Shown one piece after another: positions 1 to 16,743 of a stretch of 64,000 nucleotides of DNA. The notes beneath the pieces were generated by a model that was given only the letters and a program-made list of their open reading frames with translations, did not search any database and was not told the origin of the DNA. Source of the stretch: Pectobacterium carotovorum. GTDB taxonomy: Bacteria; Pseudomonadota; Gammaproteobacteria; Enterobacterales; Enterobacteriaceae. The position numbers and the translations under genes were made by a program. How positions within the stretch are numbered: position 1 is the first letter of the stretch; every line of letters begins with the position of its first letter. The DNA lies in contig NZ_FQWI01000001.1 of assembly GCF_900129615.1 (NCBI RefSeq), positions 806,001 through 870,000 of the forward strand. The letters are read 5' to 3'.

Positions 1-325
1 TCAAAATATTGTTTTTGATCAAAGGTAAAGAAAAGTAATGAATCGTATCGAAAGTTATATGAGGATTGTCTCAGTCACGGAGGGGGCATCGCAGAATATG
101 GCAAGGGGCTTAAACACGGGGGACTTAAAAATTAAGCACTTAAAAACCGGGTGTTTAAGGATCAAGACAGGTGGCGCGAGCACTGGGATGACGCGCCCAT
201 CTCGGCAGTTCATCCCAGTTCATTTGCTGATACAGCGCGGCGTTTTGCCCGATAGAGCACATCAGAAGCTAAATAAGTGGGGCTTAAGTGAAAAATAGTG
301 CCCCACTGTATGCCTTCTGGGATTT

Positions 326-1339
326 TTATTTCCCTTGACCATAGGCCAACGCCAGCTTGGCGTAGAAATCTTCCAGCGTGAAGCGGGCATCAACGGCGTT
401 ATACACTCGAATCTGGCGCGCATTGTCCTGTGGTGCATAGGTCAGGTCGTCGTTTAGCTGCGGTGCATTAACCAGCGTGTAGTGGTATTCATGGTCATCC
501 AGCAGCAGAGAAACCGAGGGGTTATCACCCAATACCCAGACTTCGCTTTTCGGCCAGGGAACGTCCTTGATGGTTTCGGAAATCGCGCGATTAAACTCGA
601 TCAGTTGCTGCCACAGATACTCCCCCACTTTCCCCTGCGGCTTAACGCGTACGGCAAGCTCAGACAGCGAGACGCGCACGGACATATAAACATTATGCGG
701 CACCTGCCACAACGGCACCTGAGACTTGAATACGCTGTTCGCCGCGACCGGATCGTTAAACATATTGTATTCCCAGCCGCCTTTCGGATAAGGCATGCCG
801 CCAATCCACACCACCGTCATTTTGCTGGCGATCGTCGGTTCAGCCTGTAGCGCGGCAGCGATATCCGTAATCGGCCCCATGACTAATACAAACAGCGGAT
901 GCGAATCGTCTTTTAACGCTTCCTCGATCAGCATCTGCGCCCCTTCACTCAACGCAGACGCGCCACCGTCGGCTTTCAGCGCCTGCGTCGCACCGCGATA
1001 AACGGGGATGTCCGTTTTTCCCATCACCGTCATCAGGCGTTGAAGCTCATGGTAGCTTTCCATCATGCTATTTTCGCCATCACGTTTCATCAACGGCGCA
1101 GTACGGGAGTAATGGGCGGCAATCAGCCCTTTTATCTGCACCGTTGGCGTCAACACCGCATGGGCAACGGCAAAATCATCGTCAGCCTCGTTTTTCGCAT
1201 CGGCGCTGATAATGACGCGGATCTGTTTATGATCGGCTACATCAAAAGGTGAAGTTTGAGCCTGCGCAGTGAACGCGCTGAGGAACGGCAATGCCACAAT
1301 CAGCATGGCAAACCGGGAAAAGTACCTGTGAATAGACAT
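326..1339 (-). CDS. Secreted nucleoside hydrolase-like protein
   Basis: The 337-residue product has an N-terminal signal peptide (basic start, hydrophobic stretch about residues 10-25, AQA-like cleavage site). The rest resembles the inosine/uridine-preferring nucleoside hydrolase fold: an acidic DAKNEADDD stretch near residue 47-56 stands where the family's DTDxGxDD calcium/ribose site lies, and VMGPITDIAAAL and NMFNDPVAA follow in the expected order. The acidic motif differs from the classical one, so substrate is uncertain; it may cleave nucleosides or another N-glycoside in the periplasm. It lies 106 bp downstream of the esterase gene on the same strand, so co-transcription is possible. 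Fold assignment is fairly sure, activity is inferred. Confidence 0.75.
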   Translation of the reverse strand: MSIHRYFSRFAMLIVALPFLSAFTAQAQTSPFDVADHKQIRVIISADAKNEADDDFAVAHAVLTPTVQIKGLIAAHYSRTAPLMKRDGENSMMESYHELQRLMTVMGKTDIPVYRGATQALKADGGASALSEGAQMLIEEALKDDSHPLFVLVMGPITDIAAALQAEPTIASKMTVVWIGGMPYPKGGWEYNMFNDPVAANSVFKSQVPLWQVPHNVYMSVRVSLSELAVRVKPQGKVGEYLWQQLIEFNRAISETIKDVPWPKSEVWVLGDNPSVSLLLDDHEYHYTLVNAPQLNDDLTYAPQDNARQIRVYNAVDARFTLEDFYAKLALAYGQGK

Positions 1340-1445
1340 GATTATCCTTAACGGTGCTTGGCAATCGTTGATATGGCAGCCCAGCGATCCAGGCTGCCAT
1401 CAGAGAAAGCAGGCATGCCACGACGCAGCCCGCAGCATGAAGATG

Positions 1446-2675
<1,230 letters not shown>

Positions 2676-2722
2676 CTAAATGTAACAGCATCGCCGAGGC
2701 GGTGCCGACGTGATGACAGGTA

Positions 2723-4432
<1,710 letters not shown>

Positions 4433-4552
4433 CTATTTATAAAATTTTGTAAAACCCAAATGACCGTTTATATAATTTAATGGCTAGTCAATACCCTCCC
4501 GTTTCATTTTATTCTCCTGCCATCTTTCCCATGTGTAGTAAAAAAGAGAGTT

Positions 4553-4589
4553 CGCATTCATTCCAGAATTTTTTCTTAGAATGAATGCG
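4553..4589 (-). terminator. Inverted repeat between bglB and bglH (attenuator candidate)
   Basis: Two 11-base arms (CGCATTCATTC and its exact complement) enclose a 15-base loop at the bglB-bglH junction. On the coding strand a T-rich stretch follows about eight bases later. It could partly end the bglGFB transcript or protect its 3' end and so lower bglH output. The spacing to the T-run is longer than in a classical intrinsic terminator, so its function is inferred. Confidence 0.5.
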
Positions 4590-4613
4590 TAAATAACGTA
4601 GCGATACGCTGAT

Positions 4614-7948
<3,335 letters not shown>

Positions 7949-8011
7949 CTATCCTTAATACTAAACAGACTTAAATATCAATGATTTAAGATTGCCAGTT
8001 CTGTTTGAGAC

Positions 8012-8103
8012 AAAAAAAAACCTAAATCGCTTTTCCCAATAAGCATTGAGAAAACGATTTAGGTTTTGCCTGCCCGCCTAGACTAGCCTGACAGTAACAA
8101 TCC
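8012..8103 (-). promoter_or_regulatory. Second bgl leader: antiterminator (RAT) and terminator upstream of bglF
   Basis: On the minus strand a sequence begins GGATTGTTACTG and ends GCAGGCAAAACC, the two conserved ends of a BglG-binding ribonucleic antiterminator (8062-8103). It overlaps a terminator whose arms, CCTAAATCG and CGATTTAGG (about 8021-8062), are followed by nine T residues. BglG binding should block the hairpin and allow transcription into bglF. The element spans 42 bases, against 29 for the copy upstream of bglG, because the middle is enlarged. Confidence 0.88.
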
Positions 8104-8110
8104 TGCTTGT

Positions 8111-8235
8111 TTACCCGTCATACTTCAAGTTGCATGTGCGTTGGCTTCGTTCACTCACCCGAATCACTTACCTGTGTAAGCTCATCGGGATTCATTCCCT
8201 TGCCGCCGTCCTGAAACTCGAATTATTTAGGGTAT
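8111..8235. repeat. Intergenic repeat, copy A
   Basis: A 125-bp copy of the dispersed element that starts TACCCGTCATACTTCAAG and ends AATTATTTAGGGTAT; the two ends are imperfect inverted repeats. It lies between bglG and the second bgl antiterminator, so the bglG-bglF transcript reads through it. Related copies lie at 13077, 13341, 43519, 45821 and 62971. Confidence 0.85.
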
Positions 8236-8382
8236 GTGCCAGCACAACTACTGTGCCGACAATAAAACCAACTTCATCTGATAATTTGCTTTCCACATAC
8301 TCTATGCTTTCACTTTCACCGTATGCAAGGAAATTTATCTTGCCACACTGTTATTTTGTGACGAAAAGCAAACTAACAAGAA

Positions 8383-9249
<867 letters not shown>

Positions 9250-9264
9250 TCAAACCCTGGAAAC

Positions 9265-9329
9265 AAAAAAACCAGACACCCGTAACAAGAACGAGCATCT
9301 GGTTTTGCCTGCTTACGCAGTAACAATCC
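9265..9329 (-). promoter_or_regulatory. First bgl leader: antiterminator (RAT) and terminator upstream of bglG
   Basis: On the minus strand, 9301-9329 is a canonical 29-base BglG target: GGATTGTTACTG, a short loop, then GCAGGCAAAACC. It overlaps a terminator with arms AAACCAGATGC and GTGTCTGGTTT followed by a T-run (about 9265-9307). The arrangement predicts premature termination ahead of bglG unless active BglG is bound. Confidence 0.93.
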
Positions 9330-9605
9330 GCAATGGCAGGTAAACTACCATCTGCATTCATCTTCTCAAGGAGCATGACACAAAAACGTGATACGGATCG
9401 ACAGAAAAACGTGCCGCTTACACGCGTTTTCTTGATTTATTGTGTACCGTTACAAGAATCAACCACTTGCCGCCAGTCGCCGTCATACCGTATTTATGCA
9501 GTGGGTTTCTTAGGCAGTTGCGCAACAAAGTTAGGTAAAAACACCAAATCGCTCAGTTTTTTGCGTAAACACGACAAAATATTCAGTTTCATCCCTTTTA
9601 CCACC
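9330..9605. other. Divergent intergenic region bglG/pykF
   Basis: About 275 bp separate the bglG leader from the pykF promoter. It must hold the bglG promoter on the minus strand, but no -10/-35 pair stands out there and no convincing CRP site was seen. It is AT-rich toward pykF. No gene is supported in it. Confidence 0.5.
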
Positions 9606-9663
9606 TTGTTTCTCGTCGCTTAATAACTATAATACGGAACGTCGTTTCAATTGAATGGTTTCA
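9606..9663 (+). promoter_or_regulatory. pykF promoter with candidate Cra (FruR) operator
   Basis: A perfect TATAAT lies at 9628-9633 with TTGTTT 16 bp upstream (9606-9611). Just downstream of the expected start, TGAATGGTTTCA (9652-9663) matches 10 of 12 positions of the Cra consensus TGAAACGTTTCA. Cra represses pykF in E. coli, so a repressor site over the early transcribed region makes sense. The predicted 5' untranslated region is about 250 bases. Confidence 0.6.
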
Positions 9664-9888
9664 GCTAAACAACGTGCCACTATCAATAACATTATTATCA
9701 ACGGCATCGCCAACGCGAATCCCGCTAATCTCATGCGACGAGCGGCTGCGCACTTCATCACCCATTCACGACGACCATCTATACTTACCTCCTATACTGT
9801 TTCCTCATACATTCTTTCCAGCGGCTCGTCTCGCATCGCCACTGGTTCACTCGTTTTTTTATCCATCACAACTTGTAGAAACTATCGT

Positions 9889-11301
9889 ATGAAAAAGACA
9901 AAAATTGTTTGTACCATCGGGCCGAAAACAGAGTCGGAAGAAATGCTTGGCAACCTGCTGTCTGCTGGCATGAATGTTATGCGCCTGAATTTCTCTCACG
10001 GGGATTACGCAGAACACGGTCAACGCATCAAGAACCTGCGTGCCGTTATGGAAAAAACCGGTAAGCAAGCCGCCATCCTGCTTGACACCAAAGGCCCAGA
10101 AATTCGTACCATGAAGCTGGAAAACGGCGCTGACGTAACGCTGACCGCGGGTCAAACGTTCACGTTCACCACCGATCAAAGCATCGTGGGTAACAAAGAT
10201 CGCGTCGCAGTCACCTACGCAGGATTTACCGAAGACCTCAGCGTCGGTAACACCGTTCTGGTCGATGACGGCTTGATCGGTATGCAAGTTACAGCAATCA
10301 ACGGCAACGACGTCGTTTGTAAAGTGCTGAACAATGGCGATCTGGGCGAGAATAAAGGTGTCAACCTGCCAGGCGTTTCCATCCAACTGCCTGCGCTGGC
10401 TGAAAAAGACAAACGCGACCTGATTTTCGGTTGCGAACAAGGCGTCGATTTCGTTGCCGCATCTTTTATCCGTAAACGTTCTGACGTTGAAGAGATCCGC
10501 GCTCACCTGAAAGCACACGGTGGCGAGCACATCCAGATCATCTCCAAGATCGAAAACCAGGAAGGTCTGAACAATTTCGACGAAATCCTGGAAGCGTCCG
10601 ACGGTATCATGGTTGCCCGTGGCGATCTGGGCGTTGAAATCCCGGTTGAAGAAGTGATCTTCGCGCAGAAGATGATGATTGAAAAATGTAACCTGGCACG
10701 CAAAGTGGTTATCACCGCTACGCAAATGCTGGATTCCATGATCAAAAACCCACGTCCTACCCGTGCTGAAGCTGGCGACGTGGCAAACGCCATCATCGAC
10801 GGTACCGATGCCGTTATGCTGTCTGGCGAAAGTGCGAAAGGTAAATACCCGCTGGAATCCGTTACCATCATGGCGACGATCTGTCAGCGTACCGATTCTG
10901 TGATGAAAAGCCGCCTGGATACCATCAAGACGCCTCCAGTATTGCGTATCACCGAAGCCGTCTGCCGCGGTGCAGTAGAAACTGCAGAGAAACTGGATGC
11001 ACCACTGATTGTCGTTGCGACCAGCGGTGGTAAGTCTGCCAAATCTATCCGTAAATACTTCCCGAATGCCCGCATTCTGGCGCTGACGACTAACGACGTC
11101 ACCGCGCGTCAACTTCTGCTGAGCAAAGGCATTGATACGCTGCTGGTGAAGGAAATCGCTTCTACTGATGATTTCTACCGTATCGGTAAAGAAGCCGCGC
11201 TGAAAAGCGGTCATGCGCAGGCTGGCGATGTTGTGGTTATGGTATCTGGTGCACTGGTTTCCAGCGGCACAACCAACACCGCTTCCGTACACCGTCTCTG
11301 A
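9889..11301 (+). CDS. pykF: Pyruvate kinase I
   Basis: This 470-residue enzyme converts PEP and ADP to pyruvate and ATP, the last step of glycolysis; the E. coli PykF is allosterically activated by fructose-1,6-bisphosphate. The N-terminus [19 protein letters not shown], the [10 protein letters not shown] motif, the catalytic [16 protein letters not shown] block and the [10 protein letters not shown] signature are all present, at the E. coli length. The frame stays open 78 codons upstream, but that extension has no conserved look and homology fixes the start at 9889. It stands alone, with a promoter upstream and a terminator downstream. Confidence 0.97.
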   Translation: MKKTKIVCTIGPKTESEEMLGNLLSAGMNVMRLNFSHGDYAEHGQRIKNLRAVMEKTGKQAAILLDTKGPEIRTMKLENGADVTLTAGQTFTFTTDQSIVGNKDRVAVTYAGFTEDLSVGNTVLVDDGLIGMQVTAINGNDVVCKVLNNGDLGENKGVNLPGVSIQLPALAEKDKRDLIFGCEQGVDFVAASFIRKRSDVEEIRAHLKAHGGEHIQIISKIENQEGLNNFDEILEASDGIMVARGDLGVEIPVEEVIFAQKMMIEKCNLARKVVITATQMLDSMIKNPRPTRAEAGDVANAIIDGTDAVMLSGESAKGKYPLESVTIMATICQRTDSVMKSRLDTIKTPPVLRITEAVCRGAVETAEKLDAPLIVVATSGGKSAKSIRKYFPNARILALTTNDVTARQLLLSKGIDTLLVKEIASTDDFYRIGKEAALKSGHAQAGDVVVMVSGALVSSGTTNTASVHRL

Positions 11302-11318
11302 TTCCCCACTCTCAGATC

Positions 11319-11349
11319 GGTAAAAAGCGCCTTAATGGCGCTTTTTTTA
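11319..11349 (+). terminator. Intrinsic terminator of pykF
   Basis: The hairpin AAAAAGCGCCTTAATGGCGC is followed by seven T residues, about 20 bp after the pykF stop. This is a classical rho-independent terminator. Confidence 0.9.
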
Positions 11350-11542
11350 TATTCTGAAACGACTTTCTACAGTGTGATAACCTAATTAATGCGTCTGTGT
11401 AACACGTCATTTAATAGCCTAAAGCCTCAGAGTTATCCGATAAAAATAGCACTGTTTTCCTTACTTTTTTAATGAATATGTAAAACTCGCTGTTTCTTTG
11501 AGCGAACGATCAAAATTAAGCATGTTCTCATCAAAAATTTAT

Positions 11543-11578
11543 TCTCATTAGAAAAAAGTTTGTGTAATACTTGTAACG
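11543..11578 (+). promoter_or_regulatory. lpp promoter
   Basis: The stretch ending GTGTAATACTTGTAACGCT is nearly identical to the strong E. coli lpp promoter, with AATACT as -10 and transcription expected from the G near 11578. The leader that follows, ACATGGAGATTAACTCAATC and GAGGGTATTAATAATG, is also conserved with the E. coli lpp mRNA leader. Confidence 0.8.
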
Positions 11579-11603
11579 CTACATGGAGATTAACTCAATC
11601 TAG

Positions 11604-11852
<249 letters not shown>

Positions 11853-11874
11853 TCGAACTGGTTAAGTCGTGAAA

Positions 11875-11902
11875 ATGGCGCACAATGTGCGCCATTTTTT
11901 TT
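11875..11902 (+). terminator. Intrinsic terminator of lpp
   Basis: AATGGCGCACAATGTGCGCC folds into a short tight hairpin and is followed by eight T residues, 23 bp after the lpp stop. Confidence 0.92.
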
Positions 11903-12031
11903 GCCTGCGTTTTACCCTTTCCGCGTTTCCTTTCAATCCTTTTTTCGCTTTATCAGGTATCTTCATCCTTCTGCCCTATCCCTGGGCCAGCACAGATGCG
12001 CCTAAACGCATCTGGCCGATTTATTTCATTA

Positions 12032-13054
12032 TTACCGAGCGGTAGTGCTGATAGCCGTGATCGGGGCAACCTGATGCGTTTTAGGCGCTTCTGGAGCCGA
12101 TTCTACAGGTGGCTGGTAGGTATTGATGTCTTGCCCTACGCTAACCACGATTGGCATGCCTGAACGACGCACAATCGCATCAGCAACGGCTTTACTGTCC
12201 GTCTCCGCGTCCTTAACAAACTTCTGCGTCTTCGCCGTCAGCGGAATCGGCATGGTTTGTGGATCGTCCTTATCGGTCTTCGACAGAGGCTGATGCACTT
12301 CAACATAGCGTTTGCCGTCTGGCTCAACGGAAGTTTTAATCGCATCGTTAACAATCTGCACTCGCGTACCGACTGGCACGTTGTCGAACAACGCCTTGAT
12401 GTCATCCGGACGCAGACGAATACAGCCGGAGCTTACACGCATGCCGATACCGAAGTCCGCGTTCGTACCGTGCAGCAGATAAACGCCGCCGTGCGCTGAC
12501 AGACGCAACGCGTGTAACCCCATCGGGTTATCCGGGCCAGCCGGAACGACAGCAGGCAGTTTAATGCCCTGCTCTTCGAGATAATGCTTACGGATGTTCG
12601 CCGTTGGCGTCCAGGTCGGGTTTTCACGCTTCTCGCTTACGCTGGTCGTCATCAGTGGCGTATTGCGTCCCAACTGACCAATACCGATCGGGTAAACGAT
12701 GACGGTATTCTTCCCTTTCGGGTAGTAGTAGAGACGCAGCTCCGCCAGATTGACCACAATACCTTCACGCGGGGTATCCGGCAGCAGCATTTGCGTTGGG
12801 ATCGTGATCGTGGAACCCGCTGTCGGCAGGTAAGGATCCACACCCGGATTCGCTTCCATCATGCCCAACAGACCAATCTTGAAATCCGCAGCGATAGCCT
12901 CTAGCGGACGACCATCATTGGGGACCGTATAAGCAATATTCTCGCCGATAAGGCGGCTATTAGGTGGCGGTAGCGGGTATTCCGTCGCTTTAGCGGCGGT
13001 GCTGGCCAGGTATACCGCGAAGGCCATACCAAGTAAAGTTAACGCGCGTTTCAT
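12032..13054 (-). CDS. ldtE: L,D-transpeptidase, YnhG/LdtE type
   Basis: The 340-residue periplasmic enzyme has a signal peptide (about 1-23, ending AKA). A LysM-like segment lies at about 40-90 (ending ANPGVDPYLPTAGSTITIP) and a YkuD catalytic domain at about 97-232, with the motif HGTNADFGIGMRVSSGCIRL carrying the catalytic His and Cys. A Pro/Ala-rich tail ends it. The family makes 3-3 peptidoglycan crosslinks or attaches Lpp to the wall. The position between sufE and lpp equals E. coli ynhG (ldtE), which forms crosslinks; an ErfK/YbiS-type Lpp ligase role cannot be excluded from sequence alone. Confidence 0.88.
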   Translation of the reverse strand: MKRALTLLGMAFAVYLASTAAKATEYPLPPPNSRLIGENIAYTVPNDGRPLEAIAADFKIGLLGMMEANPGVDPYLPTAGSTITIPTQMLLPDTPREGIVVNLAELRLYYYPKGKNTVIVYPIGIGQLGRNTPLMTTSVSEKRENPTWTPTANIRKHYLEEQGIKLPAVVPAGPDNPMGLHALRLSAHGGVYLLHGTNADFGIGMRVSSGCIRLRPDDIKALFDNVPVGTRVQIVNDAIKTSVEPDGKRYVEVHQPLSKTDKDDPQTMPIPLTAKTQKFVKDAETDSKAVADAIVRRSGMPIVVSVGQDINTYQPPVESAPEAPKTHQVAPITAISTTAR

Positions 13055-13076
13055 ATTAGGTTCCCTACATCACAGC

Positions 13077-13274
13077 TATACCCGTCATACTTCAAGCTGC
13101 TTGTGCGTTGGCAATACTCGGCTCATTTCTGAGCCTCGCCATGAAGGGCCGCCGCAAGCGGCGTTCAAATCGGCTTAGCCGATTTGTCCTTACTCACCCC
13201 AGTCACTTACTTGTAAGCTCCTGGGGATTCGTGCGGTTGCCGCCTTCACGCAACTCGAATTATTTTGGGTATAA
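13077..13274. repeat. Intergenic repeat, copy B (long form with hairpin insert)
   Basis: It starts TATACCCGTCATACTTCAAG and ends CTCGAATTATTTTGGGTATA like the other copies, but is 198 bp instead of about 127. An internal module of roughly 73 bp (about 13112-13186) carries three hairpins, including GGCTCATTTCTGAGCC and AAATCGGCTTAGCCGATTT. It lies just upstream of the ldtE start. Confidence 0.85.
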
Positions 13275-13340
13275 TATATTAATTATCAACAACATCCGGT
13301 TCTGTACCCAGAATGCAGTATCCGGCTGGCTATACCCTGT

Positions 13341-13409
13341 TTATTCCCGTCATACCTCAAGTTGCCTGTGCGTTCGCCCTGCTGCAACCTGAATTTTTCA
13401 GGGGATATC
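13341..13409. repeat. Intergenic repeat, copy C (degenerate)
   Basis: A shortened relative of the same family: ATTCCCGTCATACCTCAAGT is recognisable, but the middle is missing and the other end, AATTTTTCAGGGGATAT, is diverged. It lies 66 bp from copy B. Confidence 0.6.
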
Positions 13410-13645
13410 TGGTGTCAATGCGGCTATTTTGCCCCTTTCCACCGAGCGTGGGTATATATTAGCATTGTTGTAACAAAAGAATATTTTATTTAAAAATCAA
13501 AGCATTGATATTCAATTCTTTACAAAGCAGAGCCAGCATAAAATTTAATGGGAAATAAATATACGGGACGAATTCTGAAATATCAGCGAGTTAATAAATC
13601 AACCAAAAACAATAACGTGCCGTTGGTAAAAATCAGTAAGTGAAA

Positions 13646-13692
13646 AAACAAAAAAGCGCTGGACGTTTTTTTCCGTCACAGCGCTTTTTTAT
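13646..13692. terminator. Hairpin terminator downstream of sufE
   Basis: AAAAAAGCGCTG and CAGCGCTTTTTT are exact complements around a 23-base loop that itself holds GACG/CGTC. T-runs occur on both strands, so it should end the suf transcript and work in both directions. Confidence 0.85.
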
Positions 13693-13723
13693 ACTTCAGG
13701 AAAGCAGAAAACAGGGAAGAAAA

Positions 13724-14140
13724 TTAAAGCAGTGCGGCAGCATGCGCACGAATCGCGCGCAGCATCGCCTCAAGCCCCTGAGAGCGGGATGGCGTCAGGT
13801 GTTGATTCAACGCCAGCGATTCGAAGAATGGCCGCACATCTAGCTCAACAATCTCCTGCGCGGTCAGCCCCTGATACAGGCTGAAAACCACCGCAATCAG
13901 TCCCTTCACAATAGCGGCATCGCTGTCGCCGTGCAGGACGATAATGCCCTGTTCATCAGGCTGCGCCACAATCCAAACCTGACTCTGGCACCCCGAAATC
14001 AGGTTATCTGGATTACGCCATTCGTCAGGCAGAGGGTCAAGACGCTCCCCTAACTCGATGACATAAAGATATTTTTCTTCCCAGTCATTACAGCGCGCAA
14101 AGTTGCGCGCCAGTTTCTGCGGTTCTGGCAGACTCGCCAT
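13724..14140 (-). CDS. sufE: Cysteine desulfuration protein SufE
   Basis: SufE accepts sulfane sulfur from SufS on its active-site cysteine and passes it to the SufBCD scaffold. Cys51 lies in the family motif [12 protein letters not shown], and the 138-residue length is standard. It is the last gene of sufABCDSE, 33 bp after sufS, followed by a strong terminator. Confidence 0.96.
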   Translation of the reverse strand: MASLPEPQKLARNFARCNDWEEKYLYVIELGERLDPLPDEWRNPDNLISGCQSQVWIVAQPDEQGIIVLHGDSDAAIVKGLIAVVFSLYQGLTAQEIVELDVRPFFESLALNQHLTPSRSQGLEAMLRAIRAHAAALL

Positions 14141-14173
14141 GTTTTCCTCCCCGAACAGATCCGCGCGCGGCGC

Positions 14174-15400
14174 TTAACTGCCCAGCAATCGATGGATACG
14201 TTGCAATCCGGCAACCAGCCGGTCAATTTCTTCGCGTGTAGTATAAACGGCCAGCGAGGCGCGGCACATACTAGGAACACCGTAGTGTTCCATCAGCGGC
14301 ATCGCGCAATGGTGGCCGGTGCGAATCGCAATACCGTACCGATCGAGGAAACTTCCGACATCATAGGCATGGTGCTGCCCAAGATTAAACGCAATAACGC
14401 CATGACGCTCAGCAGGGCCGTACAGTGTCAGATCGGGCACCTGCGTCAACGCTTCCAGCGCATACTGCATCAGCGAGGATTCATAACGTTGAATATCTTC
14501 ACGCCCCAGCGCCGTCACGTAGTCCAGCGCGGCACCTAAGCCTATGATACCGCCCGTGTTGGGCGATCCCGCTTCAAAGCGCCACGGTGAATCGGCATAG
14601 GTGGTGCCCGTACGCAGGCTCACCTGGCGAATCATCGCCCCGCCACCTTCCCACGGTGGCATAGCCTGAAGCAGGTCACGTTTGCCGTATAACACGCCAA
14701 TACCCGAAGGGCCGTAGATCTTATGTCCTGAAAAGACAAAGAAATCGCAGTCCAGATCCTGCACATCGACAGGCTGATGCATAATCGACTGCGCGCCATC
14801 GATCAACACCACCGCGCCCGCCGCTTTGGCCTGCGCAATCATGGCTTTCACTGGGTTCAGCGTGCCCAACACGTTAGAGATCTGCGTTACTGCCAGCAGA
14901 CGAGTACGTTCGTCCAGCAAGTCAGGAAGCTGCGCGATATCCAGCGTACCATCTTCAGCCAGCGGCAATACACGAACCTCAACGCCACGCGCTTCCGCCA
15001 GCATCTGCCAGGGAACGATATTCGCGTGGTGTTCCATCTCGGTGATGATCAGATTGTCGCCCGGTTGGATAAAGGTGCGGCCATAGCTGTTAGCCACCAG
15101 ATTGATGGCCTCTGTCGTCCCGCGTACAAAGACAATTTCTTCTGCTGAGGCGGCATTGATAAAGGACGCCACCTTTTCGCGCACCGCTTCCATCGTGCTG
15201 GTCGCCTGTGCGCTCAGCGTGTGAATGCCGCGATGCACCGCAGCATATTCATGGCGATAGAATTCGGCTTCGCGATCGATTACCGCGTGCGGTTTTTGCG
15301 CACTCGCAGCGCTATCAAGATAGGCTAACGGCTGACCGTTAACCTCACTTGCCAGCAACGGGAAATCAGCGCGAACCCGTTCAATAGGATAACTCATCAT
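14174..15400 (-). CDS. sufS: Cysteine desulfurase SufS
   Basis: This PLP enzyme converts cysteine to alanine and a protein-bound persulfide. The PLP lysine lies in [19 protein letters not shown] (about Lys227) and the catalytic cysteine in [17 protein letters not shown] (about Cys365). At 408 residues it fits group II desulfurases. Its start overlaps the sufD stop by four bases (ATGA), implying coupled translation, and SufE is encoded directly downstream. Confidence 0.96.
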   Translation of the reverse strand: MMSYPIERVRADFPLLASEVNGQPLAYLDSAASAQKPHAVIDREAEFYRHEYAAVHRGIHTLSAQATSTMEAVREKVASFINAASAEEIVFVRGTTEAINLVANSYGRTFIQPGDNLIITEMEHHANIVPWQMLAEARGVEVRVLPLAEDGTLDIAQLPDLLDERTRLLAVTQISNVLGTLNPVKAMIAQAKAAGAVVLIDGAQSIMHQPVDVQDLDCDFFVFSGHKIYGPSGIGVLYGKRDLLQAMPPWEGGGAMIRQVSLRTGTTYADSPWRFEAGSPNTGGIIGLGAALDYVTALGREDIQRYESSLMQYALEALTQVPDLTLYGPAERHGVIAFNLGQHHAYDVGSFLDRYGIAIRTGHHCAMPLMEHYGVPSMCRASLAVYTTREEIDRLVAGLQRIHRLLGS

Positions 15401-16743
15401 ACCGCCTTGCCGGCATTCGCCAGCGCGTTTGGCAAACGCTGCGCGATACGTTCCAGAACCACATCTCGCAGAGACTCGCTTTCAATCGCTTCTGTGACTT
15501 CCGCCGCAAAGGCGAAGATGATCATCTGTTGCGCATCCTGCTGCGTAATACCGCGGGAACGCAGATAGAACAGCTGTTCTTCGTCCATACGGCCAATAGT
15601 GGCACCGTGGCTGCATTTCACGTCGTCTGCGTAGATTTCCAACTGTGGCTTGGTATCAACCTCAGCCAGTCGGCCCAGCAGCAGGTTATTGTTGGTCATC
15701 TGCCCGTCAGTTTTCAGCGCATGCGGCGCAACTTTGATCATGCCGTTAAACACCGCTCTGGCGCGATCGTTGACGATGACCTTATGCAACTGGCGGCTTT
15801 CGCCATAGCCCTGATTGTGTTCCAGATACGTGCGCGTATCGCACACTTCGCTACCAATCGGCAGGATAAGGCTGTTCATGGACAGATTAGTGCCTTCGCC
15901 GTTCAACTGGGCGCTGGTGTTATGGCGCGTCAGACCCGCACCCAGCAAGAAGCTGTGGCTACGAACCCGAGCATCACGCGCCAGAACCAGATCGTTGTGC
16001 GCGAAGTGGTAGCCTGCTGCCGCTTCAAACGCCAGCTTATAGTGGCTAACCTGGCTATTTTCCGCCGCATTCACCGTCAGGCGTGCGCCAGTAAAGTGCG
16101 CATGCTCATCCAGACTGACGTAGTGCTCGATAATTTCCGCGCTCGCGCCACGCTCAACGTTCAGATGATGACGATGGTGAACCGTGTTCAACGCCGCTGC
16201 CTGACAGCTGCTGATGTGCAACAGGTAAAGCGGTTTTTCCGCCTGCTGTCCGGCAGCCAGACGAATCAGCGTACTGGTGCTAGCCAGACTTTCGGTCAGG
16301 TGCAGGAACACTTCGGATTGAATGGCCGCAGGCAGCGCGCCACGCGCACGCGACGCCTGTACATCAACCTGATAAGGGCCCCAGGCGCTGTCGCTGAGTT
16401 CGGCATTGAATACACCATCGACAAACACCAGACGCCAGCTATCCACGGCTAATGCCAAGGCATCTACCGCTGCACGATCGAGAGACTGTGCCTGCGGTGC
16501 GACAAATTCGTTGCTCAGCAAGCCATCCAGCGGCGTGTATTTCCAGTGCTCATGCTTACGGTGCGGTAATCCAAGGCGCACTACGTCCTGCCAGTGTTGG
16601 TTCGCCTCTTCAGAACGGCGTGATGCATCACGCTCAAACAGGCCATGCCATTGTTGCAGCGCCTGCTCTTGCTTCTGAGCGATGCTGGTTTTACCCGTCG
16701 CGTTGTCGCTCGTCACCTTATTGCTCGTCGGTAAGCCAGCCAT
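15397..16743 (-). CDS. sufD: Fe-S assembly scaffold subunit SufD
   Basis: SufD pairs with SufB and the SufC ATPase in the SufBC2D scaffold for Fe-S clusters under oxidative stress or iron limitation. The N-terminus MAGLPTSN matches E. coli SufD, and the C-terminal core carries the [19 protein letters not shown] block shared with SufB. At 448 residues it is about 25 longer than the E. coli protein, mostly in a polar N-terminal stretch. It overlaps sufC by 26 bp and sufS by 4 bp. Confidence 0.94.
   Translation of the reverse strand: MAGLPTSNKVTSDNATGKTSIAQKQEQALQQWHGLFERDASRRSEEANQHWQDVVRLGLPHRKHEHWKYTPLDGLLSNEFVAPQAQSLDRAAVDALALAVDSWRLVFVDGVFNAELSDSAWGPYQVDVQASRARGALPAAIQSEVFLHLTESLASTSTLIRLAAGQQAEKPLYLLHISSCQAAALNTVHHRHHLNVERGASAEIIEHYVSLDEHAHFTGARLTVNAAENSQVSHYKLAFEAAAGYHFAHNDLVLARDARVRSHSFLLGAGLTRHNTSAQLNGEGTNLSMNSLILPIGSEVCDTRTYLEHNQGYGESRQLHKVIVNDRARAVFNGMIKVAPHALKTDGQMTNNNLLLGRLAEVDTKPQLEIYADDVKCSHGATIGRMDEEQLFYLRSRGITQQDAQQMIIFAFAAEVTEAIESESLRDVVLERIAQRLPNALANAGKAV

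Larger units (their letters stand above)
13055..13645. other. Gene-free region between ldtE and sufE
   Basis: About 590 bp without a supported gene. It holds repeat copy B (13077-13274), the partial copy C (13341-13409) and, from about 13440, an AT-rich stretch in which no conserved ORF or clear promoter was recognised. The ldtE promoter should lie here, probably displaced or supplied by the repeat. Confidence 0.6.

Noticed and set aside
38-298. 86-residue ORF at the left edge
   Set aside because: No recognisable domain, internal repeats of ACTTAAAA-type sequence, biased composition, and no conserved neighbours. Probably a chance ORF in the intergenic region at the left edge.
9370-9395. Possible CRP site upstream of bglG
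   Set aside because: TGACACAAAAACGTGATA has only partial half-sites and wrong spacing for TGTGAn6TCACA; not reported as a feature.
9655-9888. In-frame N-terminal extension of pykF
   Set aside because: The extension contains the Cra-like site, lacks conservation with PykF, and the protein family begins at [12 protein letters not shown].
9859-11292. 477-residue minus-strand ORF antisense to pykF
   Set aside because: Covers pykF in antisense; the sequence is Phe/His/Gln-rich with no family match, as is typical for shadows of strongly codon-biased genes.
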